Source of the DNA: Micrococcaceae bacterium Sec5.1
GTDB taxonomy: Bacteria > Actinomycetota > Actinomycetes > Actinomycetales > Micrococcaceae
Assembly (NCBI GenBank): GCA_039636795.1
Contig: CP143430.1
Location: 3,410,001 to 3,474,000 of the forward strand
Direction: 5' to 3'
DNA length: 64,000 nucleotides
How positions within the stretch are numbered: the stretch's first letter is position 1; the number at the start of each line of letters is the position of its first letter. Below are positions 9,784 through 18,251 of this stretch, piece after piece. A program made the translations under genes and the position numbers. The notes under the pieces are model-generated. The model saw only the letters and a program-made list of their open reading frames with translations. It was not told the origin of the DNA and made no database searches.

Positions 9784-10752
9784 TTAGCTTGCGTATTCCT
9801 GGCGCAGGGCCATGGTGTTTACGCGGCCAGCAGGGCGGGATGGCCGCGGCAGCGCCAGCTTGTCCAGCACGTCCAGGGCGTCGGCGTGCTCATTGAAGGT
9901 GTACAAGTGAATGCCTGGCGCACCGGCATCCAGTGCCGCATTGGCCAGATCCACAGTGGCTGCGACGCCGATTCGCCGACGGTCGGCTTCAGTGTCCACG
10001 GCAGCCAGGCGCTCCATGAGTTCCACGGAAGGGTCGACGCCGGCCAGCTCGCCGAGGCGCTTCAGGCGCCGGAGGCTGGTGAGCGGCATGACACCGGGGA
10101 TGATCGGGATAGTGACTCCGGCCCGACGTGCACGGGTCACAAGGTCCGAGTATTCGTTCGCGTGGAAGAAAACCTGCGTGATCGCGAAGTCCGCACCGGA
10201 ACGCTGCTTGGCGAGGAGAACTTCGACGTCGTGTCCCACACTTGGCGATTCAGGATGCCTGGTGGGGTACGCGGCCACTCCGACAGCGATCTTGCCGGCG
10301 CAAAGGAGTGCTGAACGACGCTGCTCCACGCGGCGGATCAGTTCAATCAGATCCTGGGCGTAGCGGAGTGAACCGCTGGCAGGCTGGCTTCCGTCTTTGG
10401 GAAGATCGCCGCGCAGTGCAAGGATGCCGCGGACGCCGTGGTCCAGGAGCTCACCGATGATCTCCGCCAGTTCAACCGGTGTGTTGCCTACACACGTCAG
10501 GTGGGCCAAGGGCCGAAGCGTGGTTTCGAGCAGGAGTCGGTTGATGAGGTCAACGGCGGTGTCCCGGTTGGATCCACTGGCACCGTACGTCACGGAGACG
10601 TAGTCCGGCTCGGTGGCTTCGAGTTCACGGATAGTGGTCCACAGAGTTTCTGCGGCCGCCGGGGAGCGAGGGGGAAACAGCTCGTAGGAAAGTGCTACGG
10701 GTGCCGTTCCGGCTAGGTTGGGATGTACGTCAATAAGACTTGGTGGCGACAT
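9784..10752 (-). CDS. metF: 5,10-methylenetetrahydrofolate reductase MetF
   Basis: This FAD-dependent TIM-barrel enzyme makes 5-methyltetrahydrofolate, the methyl donor for MetE next door. The chosen ATG at 10752 gives 322 residues, near the family norm, and has AAGGA 6 bases upstream; the open frame extends further but that stretch has no family similarity. Recognisable segments are YELFPPRS near the start, VTYGASGSNRD and ITQVFFHANEY. It is first in a metF-metE operon. A 23-base palindrome lies 35 bases before the start. Confidence 0.95.
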   Translation of the reverse strand: MSPPSLIDVHPNLAGTAPVALSYELFPPRSPAAAETLWTTIRELEATEPDYVSVTYGASGSNRDTAVDLINRLLLETTLRPLAHLTCVGNTPVELAEIIGELLDHGVRGILALRGDLPKDGSQPASGSLRYAQDLIELIRRVEQRRSALLCAGKIAVGVAAYPTRHPESPSVGHDVEVLLAKQRSGADFAITQVFFHANEYSDLVTRARRAGVTIPIIPGVMPLTSLRRLKRLGELAGVDPSVELMERLAAVDTEADRRRIGVAATVDLANAALDAGAPGIHLYTFNEHADALDVLDKLALPRPSRPAGRVNTMALRQEYAS

Positions 10753-11121
10753 TTGCGTCCTTGGCTGTTCGTCATCGAACGTCACCCAATGGTTCCAAGG
10801 GAACCATTGATTGCATGATCGATGAATTGAGTTTGGGATACACGAAAGAACTCCAGCAGGACGCAGCCGCGACTGGTACGCCTGGAATGAAGCTTTCCGT
10901 GTGCAAATGTCAGGCCCACATGGGGGCACCCACACCCTCCTCACCGCCCTTGCGGGGCGGATCCAACGGAGGATCGCTGACACGTTACCGCGGTAACTTG
11001 TTTATGACTCTAGGTCGTGGGCAAGGAGGGGTTCAACTCGACCACCGAATTAAGACGCAGTTTTACGATCCGTGAAGAAGGATTTGTGAACTTTGTTCGC
11101 CAAAAGGCGCCGTAGAAACCT
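10753..11121. other. Intergenic region upstream of metF
   Basis: No gene is supported in this 369-bp stretch. Besides the palindrome at 10787-10809 it holds a perfect 14-bp palindrome GTTACCGCGGTAAC at 10984-10997, which looks like a LacI-type operator core, and a nested GC-rich stem around 10935-10975. I looked for SAM, SAH and cobalamin riboswitch signatures on the minus strand and found none. Confidence 0.5.
10787..10809. promoter_or_regulatory. Palindrome upstream of metF, candidate operator
   Basis: CAATGGTTCC AAG GGAACCATTG is a perfect inverted repeat of 10-bp arms with a 3-base centre, placed 35-57 bases before the metF start. Position and symmetry suggest a repressor operator or a 5'-leader hairpin. 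I do not recognise the binding family. Confidence 0.45.
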
Positions 11122-11832
11122 TCACCACGGCCTGTCTACGCCCGAGTCGTTCCCGGGACCGCGCAGGTACTCCTCGCGTTCCTGCCCTTCTGCCCGCTCC
11201 CGTTGGGCCTGTTGCGCGCTCTCTCCCAGCTTTTGCAGTTGCTCTTTCTCTTGGTCAGGCGGCGTATCCTTGGCTGGCTTCTCCACCTCGCCGCTTCCGT
11301 CCGAGTCCGCAGCTATCTTGGCTTTGAGCCGATCCGTAGCCGAATCCAACGCTTTCCCCTCCCCTGCCGAATTTGCGGACCCCTCCTGGCCACACTTGGC
11401 AGGTGCGGACTCGACGACGTCCAACGCTTCACGAAACAACGTGGCTGCCATCGGCTTATTGCCTGCAGCCAAGGCGGCATCCCCCAGTTTCTCGATACTC
11501 AACACCAGATTGACCCGCACTTGGCATTCATCCTGGCCGGCACCGGCATCCAACGCCGCCTCGAAGTCCTTCCGAGCCGCCATGAAGTCGCCAGCCAGAA
11601 CGTGGGCGTCCCCGGATGCGAAGTATGCTTTGTGCGGCTCGAACAGGTTTGCGACATGCAGCCAGGAAGCGGCTCCGGCTGCAGCATCCTGATCGGCCGT
11701 TCCGAAAGCCTGTGCAGCGTACCCGCCCAAGGCACCCACGCTCAGGAGTTTCGCTGCCACTGCGAGCGCCAGCAGGGCCGGCGGGGCGGACCACAGCGCG
11801 AGGCGGCGTCTCCGGCGTCGTGCTTTGTTCAT
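11122..11832 (-). CDS. Membrane-anchored TPR-like protein of the moxR/vWA operon
   Basis: The 236-residue product starts with a run of basic residues and one transmembrane segment (about 12-37), followed by two helix-pair repeats that read as tetratricopeptide-like (around 70-95 and 115-140, for example GDAALAAGNKPMAATLFREALDVV), then a charged, Gln/Glu-rich low-complexity tail. It is the last gene of the operon; its ATG overlaps the stop of the preceding vWA gene as ATGA. Similar TPR proteins follow the vWA genes in Bat-type clusters, where they are thought to scaffold the complex. Function here is inferred from position. Confidence 0.8.
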   Translation of the reverse strand: MNKARRRRRRLALWSAPPALLALAVAAKLLSVGALGGYAAQAFGTADQDAAAGAASWLHVANLFEPHKAYFASGDAHVLAGDFMAARKDFEAALDAGAGQDECQVRVNLVLSIEKLGDAALAAGNKPMAATLFREALDVVESAPAKCGQEGSANSAGEGKALDSATDRLKAKIAADSDGSGEVEKPAKDTPPDQEKEQLQKLGESAQQAQRERAEGQEREEYLRGPGNDSGVDRPW

Positions 11833-12851
11833 GCCACTGGCCTCTTGGTTTTCGTGCGCAAGCTTTGACCCCGTACTTCCCGTAGCGCGATGAGATGACG
11901 CAGGGGTTCGTGAAGGGCCAGCAGGAATCCGGCGAGCGCCAGGAGCCAGTAGAGTTCCACGCGGCCGGGTCCATCGTTGTTGGTAGGCGTGAGGGCTCCG
12001 GGCTGGGCTTTGGCAAGCATGTCAGCCGTGGGTTGGTTCCCGGTCCGGTGGACATATGGGACATGGAGCTGAGTTGCGATGTTTTTCAGTTGCCCTTCGT
12101 CGATCCTGGACACCGCGTCCTGGCCCGAGCTCTTGTCCTGTACGTACCCGGCTTCGGTGTCCGAGGGGCCTTTCATCCGGCCACCCTGCCCGGTGCCGTA
12201 ACCCAGCACGGCTCCCCCGCTTACGCTGCTCGCATCCACCGGCAGCGGCACTGGTGCCTCGGCGGCCGTGTTCTCGCCGTCCCCGGCGTAGAAGACCAAT
12301 GCTGGACGTCCTGGGTGCTGCTCCCGGGCGGCCGCCAGCCTGTCCTTGAGCAACGATCCTGCGCCCGTAATGCTGCTGCCGTTGGCGTACCGCGGGTTTT
12401 GCGGCTGCAGCGTTGTCATGGCGGTTTGCAGCGCGGTGGCGTCCTGGCTCAACGGCATGCGGACGGTCGCTTTGTTGTCGAACGTGATGAGGGAAAACCT
12501 GGCTCCCGCCAATTCCTTGGCGACCGCCATCACGTCTTGTGTTGCCCCTGACAAGCGGGTGCCTGTGCCGTTGTAGTCCTCTGCAGCCATGCTGGTACTG
12601 GTATCGACAACAAAGAAGACGTCGACGTCCGCGACTGCGGTCCTCGCCTCACTGCCCGGCCATCCAGGTCGCAGTGCGGCAAGGACCAGAAGCACGACGG
12701 CGGCGCCCCGGACGGCGGCTGGCCGCACCGACCCTTGTGGTCCAGTGCTGCCGGGTCCCGGCCTGCGAAGGATGGTCCACAGGGTGAAGGCTATGACAGC
12801 GACACCCAGGGCGGCGAGGAATGGCCACGGAATAATTGGTTCCAGGGTCAT
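11829..12851 (-). CDS. von Willebrand A domain membrane protein (BatB-like)
   Basis: The 340-residue product has an N-terminal membrane segment (about 11-28), a second near 48-61, a vWA domain with the metal-ion-dependent adhesion motif DTSTS at 83-87, and a C-terminal membrane helix (WLLALAGFLLALHEPL). I chose the ATG at 12851 because it overlaps the stop of the upstream gene as ATGA, the same coupling seen at this gene's own 3' end; a start five codons earlier is possible. With the neighbouring vWA gene it forms a pair typical of MoxR-associated clusters. Confidence 0.88.
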   Translation of the reverse strand: MTLEPIIPWPFLAALGVAVIAFTLWTILRRPGPGSTGPQGSVRPAAVRGAAVVLLVLAALRPGWPGSEARTAVADVDVFFVVDTSTSMAAEDYNGTGTRLSGATQDVMAVAKELAGARFSLITFDNKATVRMPLSQDATALQTAMTTLQPQNPRYANGSSITGAGSLLKDRLAAAREQHPGRPALVFYAGDGENTAAEAPVPLPVDASSVSGGAVLGYGTGQGGRMKGPSDTEAGYVQDKSSGQDAVSRIDEGQLKNIATQLHVPYVHRTGNQPTADMLAKAQPGALTPTNNDGPGRVELYWLLALAGFLLALHEPLRHLIALREVRGQSLRTKTKRPVA

Positions 12852-13831
12852 GGGTTCAGCCTCCATCCCAGGATCACCGTGCCGGCACCTGTTAGCAGCG
12901 CAACCCCAAGCGGCAGCGCCGGACTATCGCTCACGGCAATCTGGGGCGCGGCCAGGTAGCTGCTGGCTTCGGTCTCCTGCACTTTCTGGACGATTCCGGG
13001 CACCGCGTCAGGGCTGTCCAGGGTGAAGTAGCTGCCCCCGGTTCCTTCGGCAACCGTCCGGAGTTGGCCGCCGGGCTGATCAGGTTGATCTCCGTAGTCA
13101 AAGTCGCCGGGGTTCAGTGCATACACCTTGGCGTTCTTGCTCCGGGCCAGCCCGCCGGCCTGCTGCAGGGTGAAGATGGGGTCACCGGAGAGGAAATTGT
13201 CGGTAGCCAGCACAACAGACCGCGAGCGCTTGGCGTTGCCGGACTCCGGATCGACGTCCGGGAAGCTTTGCACGCAGGATGCCAGGCCATCGCCGATCAG
13301 GGAGGATCCTCCCCTGTTCCATGTCCCGTCGAAGAAGGATCCTGCCCCGCTGTCCAGGGCCTTCTGAGCTGCCGTGAGTTGTTCCGCGGCGTAGTCGTAG
13401 TCGTCTGTCAGCGGGAATAGTTGGACGCTGCTGCTATCGAAGATCACCATGCCGATGCGCTCGCCATCGAATTCCCGGGCGAGTTCCTGAAACACCTTGG
13501 CTATGGCAGCGTCCGTACTGGTCATGGATCCTGAAACATCCAGGCAGAGGACGATGTCCCGGTTCCGGATTTCGGGCTGTTCCGTGGTGCGCTGGGCGGG
13601 TCTTGCCGCTGCTGTGGCTGTGGCCCCCAGGAACAACGCACCCAGGACCATGGCGAGGACCAACGTGGCCTTGTAGCGCCGCAGAGCATCTTGGTATTCG
13701 GGAAGGTCAGTGAGGCGCTCGCCGTGTGCCACTGGCCTGCCCCTTTGCGGACGACGCCGGATCACCAGTCGGGCGGCTATCGCCAGTAGCAGCGCAGCGA
13801 GGGGAAGAATCCACCAGTAGGTCAGCTCCAC
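12848..13831 (-). CDS. von Willebrand A domain membrane protein (BatA-like)
   Basis: The 327-residue product has membrane segments near 5-23 and 56-75, a vWA domain with intact MIDAS motif DVSGS at 98-102, and a C-terminal membrane helix. The start is GTG and overlaps the 3' end of the preceding gene by 10 bases. In MoxR clusters, vWA proteins are proposed to bind metal and partner proteins while the AAA ATPase remodels them; the client is unknown. An uncoupled second vWA gene follows directly, so both are probably made in similar amounts. Confidence 0.9.
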   Translation of the reverse strand: MELTYWWILPLAALLLAIAARLVIRRRPQRGRPVAHGERLTDLPEYQDALRRYKATLVLAMVLGALFLGATATAAARPAQRTTEQPEIRNRDIVLCLDVSGSMTSTDAAIAKVFQELAREFDGERIGMVIFDSSSVQLFPLTDDYDYAAEQLTAAQKALDSGAGSFFDGTWNRGGSSLIGDGLASCVQSFPDVDPESGNAKRSRSVVLATDNFLSGDPIFTLQQAGGLARSKNAKVYALNPGDFDYGDQPDQPGGQLRTVAEGTGGSYFTLDSPDAVPGIVQKVQETEASSYLAAPQIAVSDSPALPLGVALLTGAGTVILGWRLNP

Positions 13832-14301
13832 GCCTGTACCACCTGGCGTGCGGTCTTTGCTGAGTCCCGAACGGATTGCATGGCTACGGGCGCGAATTCG
13901 TTGGGGTAAATCAAAGCGATACCCACGGCGAACTGATCCAGTCCGTTGCGGCGCAATTCCTCCAGTGTCATGGAAGTGGCCGGAAGGCCTGTGGCTGCAC
14001 CCGCAAATTCCCGCACGAGGAGGCTGAGTCGCTGGTGGGCGTCACGCCCGGGGAGGCGGCCGGCGTCGGCCTCTCTTTCGAGGGCATCTATTGCTGACAG
14101 ACACCTGGCCCGCAGCGTTTCCAGATCGTGTGACCCTCCATGCCTGCTAGCCGGAGTTTTTCGCGTTGCTTTGCGGACGGGCCACAGTATCCATCCGTAC
14201 CAGCACGCTACGAGAAGCAGTAGCGCCAATCCCAGCCATAGCCACAGCTGCTGATATTGAAGGGGTGCGTAGAAGCCCGCGTCATCCTGCACGGTTGCCA
14301 C
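13822..14301 (-). CDS. Single-pass membrane protein of the moxR/vWA operon
   Basis: The 159-residue product has one transmembrane helix (about residues 17-38, rich in Leu and Trp) and a cytoplasmic helical tail with REFAGAATG and a conserved-looking LEELRRNGLDQFAVGI segment. It occupies the slot between DUF58 and the first vWA gene, where MoxR clusters usually carry a small DUF4381/DUF4129-like membrane protein. I chose GTG at 14301, which overlaps the DUF58 gene by 20 bases; GTG at 14292 is an alternative. The open frame continues upstream inside the DUF58 gene but that part is shadow sequence. Confidence 0.75.
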   Translation of the reverse strand: MATVQDDAGFYAPLQYQQLWLWLGLALLLLVACWYGWILWPVRKATRKTPASRHGGSHDLETLRARCLSAIDALEREADAGRLPGRDAHQRLSLLVREFAGAATGLPATSMTLEELRRNGLDQFAVGIALIYPNEFAPVAMQSVRDSAKTARQVVQAWS

Positions 14302-15205
14302 TCTTTGCAGACTTCGAGCCAGAGCGGTGCTTCTCCAGGAGCGCGAACACCGCCGGGAGGACGTCGCCTGTGGCACTAATCGTCTGCTCAGCAATGCCGA
14401 GCCTGCGGAAGAAGGCGCTGCGCTCCTCCGCGCGTTTCCGCATGGCGGTGGCGTATGCGGCACGAACAACATTGTTCCCCGCCAACGGCGCAGGGATCCG
14501 CTGGCCGTTTCCGACGTCGAAGCTGGCCTCGTGCATGGGCGCCGGATGGCCCTCCTTGGCCAACTCAGCGTCGAGGATAGTAAGCCAAAGGACTTCATGC
14601 CGGGCCCTCAGCCGCCGCAGCAGAGTTTCCGTGCGGTGGTCGGGCTTAAACTCATCGGCGAGAACGACAACAAGCAGCCGGCCCTTCAAGAACCTGAGCG
14701 CATAGTCGAGTTGCTCGGTGATGGCGCTCACCGGCCCACCCAGGGAAATCCCCGCCTCCACTTCCCGCAGCAGCCGTTCCAGGTGCTCTTCACCGCCCTG
14801 GGGCGGGAGGTAGCGCGAGGTAACGGCCGAGCCGTGCAGGAGTCCGACGTCGTCCCCGTGCCTGCAGGCGACATAGCCCAGCACGCCGGCAGCATCAACG
14901 GCAATCTCCTTTTTGGATTCACCGGAGGCGGCATGGGCTGCCATGTTCCGTCCTGTGTCCACGAGCAACAGCACCGAATGACGGCGGACGGCCACATAGC
15001 GCTTGACCAGTGGTGATCCGTGGCGGGCAGTGGCTTTCCAATCAATGTCCCTGACTTCGTCGCCGTGTACGTACGAGCGCAATTCATCGAAGTCCAAGCT
15101 GCGGCCCTTGAAGACAGAACCGTATTCGCCATCCAAAAGGGTGAGGGTCCTGCGATGGGCGAAGATGAACATCTTCGACTTCACGCGTCGGAGCAGGCTT
15201 GGCAT
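14282..15205 (-). CDS. DUF58 domain protein
   Basis: The 307-residue product shows the DUF58 hallmark (DFDELRSYVHGDEVRDIDWK at residues 38-57), followed by a vWA-like fold with LLVDTGRNM. DUF58 proteins are regular partners of MoxR ATPases. I set the start at the ATG at 15205, ten bases after the moxR stop; the longer frame overlaps moxR and adds sequence unlike the family. Second gene of the six-gene operon. Confidence 0.9.
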   Translation of the reverse strand: MPSLLRRVKSKMFIFAHRRTLTLLDGEYGSVFKGRSLDFDELRSYVHGDEVRDIDWKATARHGSPLVKRYVAVRRHSVLLLVDTGRNMAAHAASGESKKEIAVDAAGVLGYVACRHGDDVGLLHGSAVTSRYLPPQGGEEHLERLLREVEAGISLGGPVSAITEQLDYALRFLKGRLLVVVLADEFKPDHRTETLLRRLRARHEVLWLTILDAELAKEGHPAPMHEASFDVGNGQRIPAPLAGNNVVRAAYATAMRKRAEERSAFFRRLGIAEQTISATGDVLPAVFALLEKHRSGSKSAKSGNRAG

Positions 15206-15215
15206 GCGGTGACCG

Positions 15216-16223
15216 CTACGGCGTCTGCACGGACGCGAGCACTGCATCAATGATGGTTTCCACGGGGACGCCTTCAACCACGGCATCAAACCCGAGCACT
15301 ATTCTGTGACGCAGGATCCTGTGGGCCAGTTTCTTGACGTCCTCCGGAATGACGTGATCCCGCCCGCTCAAGAGTGCCAACGCCCTCGCCGCCTGGCTGA
15401 AGGCAATGCTCGCGCGCGGACTTGCACCGAACTCGATGAGGTTGGCCAAACGGGGCTCCAGGTATTGGGAAGCATGCCGGGTCACATAGGCCAGGCCAAC
15501 GATGTACCTGATGATGGCAGGATCAACGTAAACCATCTTGACGAGTTCCTGCACCTGAACAATGGCGTCAAGGGAAGCGGCCGCTGGTGGCTTCTGCGCT
15601 GCGCTGAACACCCCGGCATCTATGCGCCTGATGACTTCGGCTTCCTCCGCCGGGCTCGGATAGTCCAGGACGTCCTTGAGCATGAAGCGGTCCATCTGTG
15701 CTTCCGGAAGGCGATAGGTACCCTCCTGCTCAATCGGGTTTTGCGTTGCCAGCACCAGGAAAGGCTCGGGCAGAGGATAGGACTCGCCACCAATGGACGT
15801 CTGCCGTTCCTGCATCGCCTCCAGCATGGCGCTCTGCGTTTTGGCGCTGGAACGGTTGATCTCATCAAGCAGCACAATGTTCGCGTGAACCGGTCCCAAT
15901 TGGGTGACGAACGTGCCTTTGGCCGCATCAAATATCTGGGTGCCCGCGATGTCGCTGGGCAACAGGTCCGGAGTGCATTGAATCCGGCGAAAATCCGCAC
16001 TCACTGACTCCGCAAGAGCTTGCGCCGCTGTGGTCTTGGCCAGACCCGGCACGCTCTCCAAAAGGACATGTCCGCCGGTCAGTAAGCCGATCACCAGCGT
16101 CTCCTGCAGCCTGGACTGGCCCACCACCTTGGTCTCGAAGCTGCGGATAATGCTGCCGACGAGCTGCTGGGCACGGGCCAAGTCCGGTGCATGGATTCCG
16201 GTCGTGGCTGTGTTCTGAAGCAC
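15216..16223 (-). CDS. MoxR-family AAA+ ATPase
   Basis: The 335-residue product is a MoxR-type AAA+ chaperone ATPase. The Walker A loop reads ESVPGLAKT (56-64), Walker B IVLLDEIN (116-123), and sensor 1 is in LATQNPIEQEGTY. The start is GTG. It opens an operon with DUF58, a small membrane protein, two vWA proteins and a TPR protein, all minus strand and mostly overlapping. By analogy with other MoxR systems it probably helps assemble or activate envelope or metal-dependent proteins; the substrate here cannot be read from the sequence. Confidence 0.95.
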   Translation of the reverse strand: MLQNTATTGIHAPDLARAQQLVGSIIRSFETKVVGQSRLQETLVIGLLTGGHVLLESVPGLAKTTAAQALAESVSADFRRIQCTPDLLPSDIAGTQIFDAAKGTFVTQLGPVHANIVLLDEINRSSAKTQSAMLEAMQERQTSIGGESYPLPEPFLVLATQNPIEQEGTYRLPEAQMDRFMLKDVLDYPSPAEEAEVIRRIDAGVFSAAQKPPAAASLDAIVQVQELVKMVYVDPAIIRYIVGLAYVTRHASQYLEPRLANLIEFGASPRASIAFSQAARALALLSGRDHVIPEDVKKLAHRILRHRIVLGFDAVVEGVPVETIIDAVLASVQTP

Positions 16224-16328
16224 TCGTGGTCCCCTCGCTGGCGTGAATCACTCTATCCAAGCCTCCCCTGAACAAGCTCGCAATGGGGAGCCCTCCCCAT
16301 GCGGGCTTCTGAGGTCTATTCTTTTGCC

Positions 16329-16532
16329 ATGCCTCAGCTACCAGTCCGCTATGAGCAGTACCTCAACGGCCAAAGCCAGCGCGTCATCGACGCCGTCCGC
16401 CCAGTTCTGTTGCAGTCCGCCGCAGACCAAAGGCATGGAGTCCGGATTATCTACAACACAGGCCCCACCGGGCACCAGGCTCATCTGGATGAGTCGATAC
16501 CCTACGGCGAAATAGTCGAGGACATCGACTAG
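16329..16532 (+). CDS. Small conserved-looking hypothetical protein
   Basis: This 67-residue frame starts at an ATG with GAGG about 14 bases upstream and is divergent from moxR. The product is soluble and ends in an acidic tail (DESIPYGEIVEDID). It has no motif I recognise. Its stop overlaps the convergent permease gene by four bases. Support is modest: a plausible start, a balanced composition and the lack of any opposing gene over most of its length. Confidence 0.5.
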   Translation: MPQLPVRYEQYLNGQSQRVIDAVRPVLLQSAADQRHGVRIIYNTGPTGHQAHLDESIPYGEIVEDID

Positions 16533-17344
16533 CCCTTCACCGAGCCGGACAACGCGAAGGAGCTGCCCACGCTCCGGGATACCAGCACGTACAGCAACAA
16601 CACCGGCACTGAGTACAGGATGGAAAACGCCGCCAGCTGCCCATAGGCTATGGCGCCATGCTGGCCAAAGAAGCTGAAGATGGACACCGCGGCTGGTTGC
16701 TTGGCTGTGGAGAGCAACAGGATGAAGGGGACGAAGAAGTTTCCCCATGCCTGTATGAAAACAAAGATGAATACTACGCCCAGGCCCTGCCTCATGAGAG
16801 GCAGGACGACGGTGCGTAAGGCCGTCATGCTTGAGGCGCCATCCATCCATGCCGCCTCCTCCAGTTCCAAGGGAACGGAGTCCATGAAGTTCTTCATCAT
16901 CCAGATGGCCATGGGCAGCGTGGTTGTAGCCATGAAGAATACGGTGGCCATCATGGAATCGAGCAACTGGAGCTGGACGAACAATCCGTAGACGGGCACC
17001 ATAATGGCGGTGACGGGCAACGACGTCCCGAAAAGCACCGAGTACATGAACGGCTTGTTGAACCTGGACTGGTAGCGGGACAGCGGATATGCAGCAAGAA
17101 CTGCTGCCACCAGGTTGACCGCTGCTGTTCCGGCAGAGAGAAGGAAACTGTTGGTCAAGGGCTGGAACAACAATTCCGGCGTGAACACCGCGCCAAAATT
17201 ATCCATCGAAGGCGCCGACGGCACCGCAGTCTGGTAGCCGGCATGAGGATCGACGGCGGCCAGCAGCAACCACAGCAACGGTGCCACAAAGCACAAACCG
17301 ATCACGGCCAAGGCAACATCTGCCGCCAGCCGCGGCTTGGACAT
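16529..17344 (-). CDS. Carbohydrate ABC transporter permease (MalG-like)
   Basis: The 271-residue inner-membrane protein has six predicted membrane segments and the coupling-helix EAA motif ELEEAAWMDGASSM, which docks the ATPase. It belongs to the MalG/UgpE type of binding-protein-dependent sugar importers (CUT1). The ATG at 17344 shares a base with the stop of the upstream permease (TGATG), so the two are translationally coupled; the longer frame upstream is a shadow of that gene. Confidence 0.93.
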   Translation of the reverse strand: MSKPRLAADVALAVIGLCFVAPLLWLLLAAVDPHAGYQTAVPSAPSMDNFGAVFTPELLFQPLTNSFLLSAGTAAVNLVAAVLAAYPLSRYQSRFNKPFMYSVLFGTSLPVTAIMVPVYGLFVQLQLLDSMMATVFFMATTTLPMAIWMMKNFMDSVPLELEEAAWMDGASSMTALRTVVLPLMRQGLGVVFIFVFIQAWGNFFVPFILLLSTAKQPAAVSIFSFFGQHGAIAYGQLAAFSILYSVPVLLLYVLVSRSVGSSFALSGSVKG

Positions 17345-18213
17345 CACGACTTCTGCTCCTTGAGCAGGCGCACATAGACAGCGCCGAAGACTACTCCCAA
17401 CACGATCAATACCGAGGCAATGGCCGTCCCATAGCCAATATCCCCGAATTTGAAGGCCTCTTGGTAGGCCAACACCGGCAAGGTGGTACTGGCATTGGCT
17501 GGGCCGCCGGCCGTCATCACCCAAATGAGCGTGAACACCGCCAACGTCTGCAGGGTAATCAGCATCAGGTTGGTGGCAATGCTGCTCCTGATCAGTGGCA
17601 ACGTAATGAATGCCAGGCGCTGCCAGCCTTGAGCCCCATCCATCAGGGCAGCCTCCGAGACATCCTGCGGAACGTCCGCGAGGGCGGCCCTGAATACAAG
17701 CATGGAGAACGCCGTTCCCCGCCACGTGTTCGCCAGGATAATCGCGACAAGCGGGAACGTGTACAACCAGTCCGGCCCCTGCCCGCCAAAGAAGGCCAGC
17801 ATCTGATTCAGTGTGCCGTCACGGTTGAAGTAGGCGTAGGCCGCGAAGGCAGCCACGATCTCCGGAAGTACCCAGGCGGCTACCACCGCCGTTCCCACCC
17901 ACGAGGAAACTGCCTTACGTGAGCGCGTCATGAGCAGGGCGATCAATAGGCCGAGCACGTTCTGGCCGAACACGGCTGAGGCCGCGACGAAAACAACAGT
18001 CAGCCATGCCGCCAGTGGAAACGAGTCATCGCTGAACATCCGGACATAGTTCTCCAGCCCCACCCATTGTGGATCCCGGGCAGCCCGGCCTGAAAGTGCG
18101 GCATTGGTAAACGACGCATAAAAGGACCAGGCCACCGGGGCAAGCAGGAACAACAGGAGCAAGAGAACGGACGGAACGACCGGCAGGAGCCGCAGGTAGC
18201 GGCGAATCGTCAT
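17344..18213 (-). CDS. Carbohydrate ABC transporter permease (MalF/UgpA-like)
   Basis: The 289-residue product has six membrane segments and the EAA motif SEAALMDGAQGW near its C-terminal third. It pairs with the MalG-like permease downstream. The solute-binding protein gene lies 38 bases upstream. Substrate cannot be fixed from sequence; CUT1 systems take up di- and oligosaccharides or glycerol phosphates. Confidence 0.93.
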   Translation of the reverse strand: MTIRRYLRLLPVVPSVLLLLLFLLAPVAWSFYASFTNAALSGRAARDPQWVGLENYVRMFSDDSFPLAAWLTVVFVAASAVFGQNVLGLLIALLMTRSRKAVSSWVGTAVVAAWVLPEIVAAFAAYAYFNRDGTLNQMLAFFGGQGPDWLYTFPLVAIILANTWRGTAFSMLVFRAALADVPQDVSEAALMDGAQGWQRLAFITLPLIRSSIATNLMLITLQTLAVFTLIWVMTAGGPANASTTLPVLAYQEAFKFGDIGYGTAIASVLIVLGVVFGAVYVRLLKEQKS

Positions 18214-18251
18214 TTCGCCGCTGTCATTTCTTTGATGTCATCTCATGCCCG

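Noticed and set aside
10984..10997. TACCGCGG as a possible T-box for methionine genes
   Set aside because: The sequence is a symmetric palindrome without the AGGTGG flank, a specifier stem or a sequestrator, unlike the real T-box of ileS in this window.
10849..11010. Riboswitch for metF-metE
   Set aside because: A nested GC-rich stem is present, but none of the conserved cores of SAM-I, SAM-IV, SAH or cobalamin riboswitches could be matched.
10740..11075. 111-codon plus-strand frame upstream of metF
   Set aside because: Overlaps the metF start region and palindromes; composition does not look coding.
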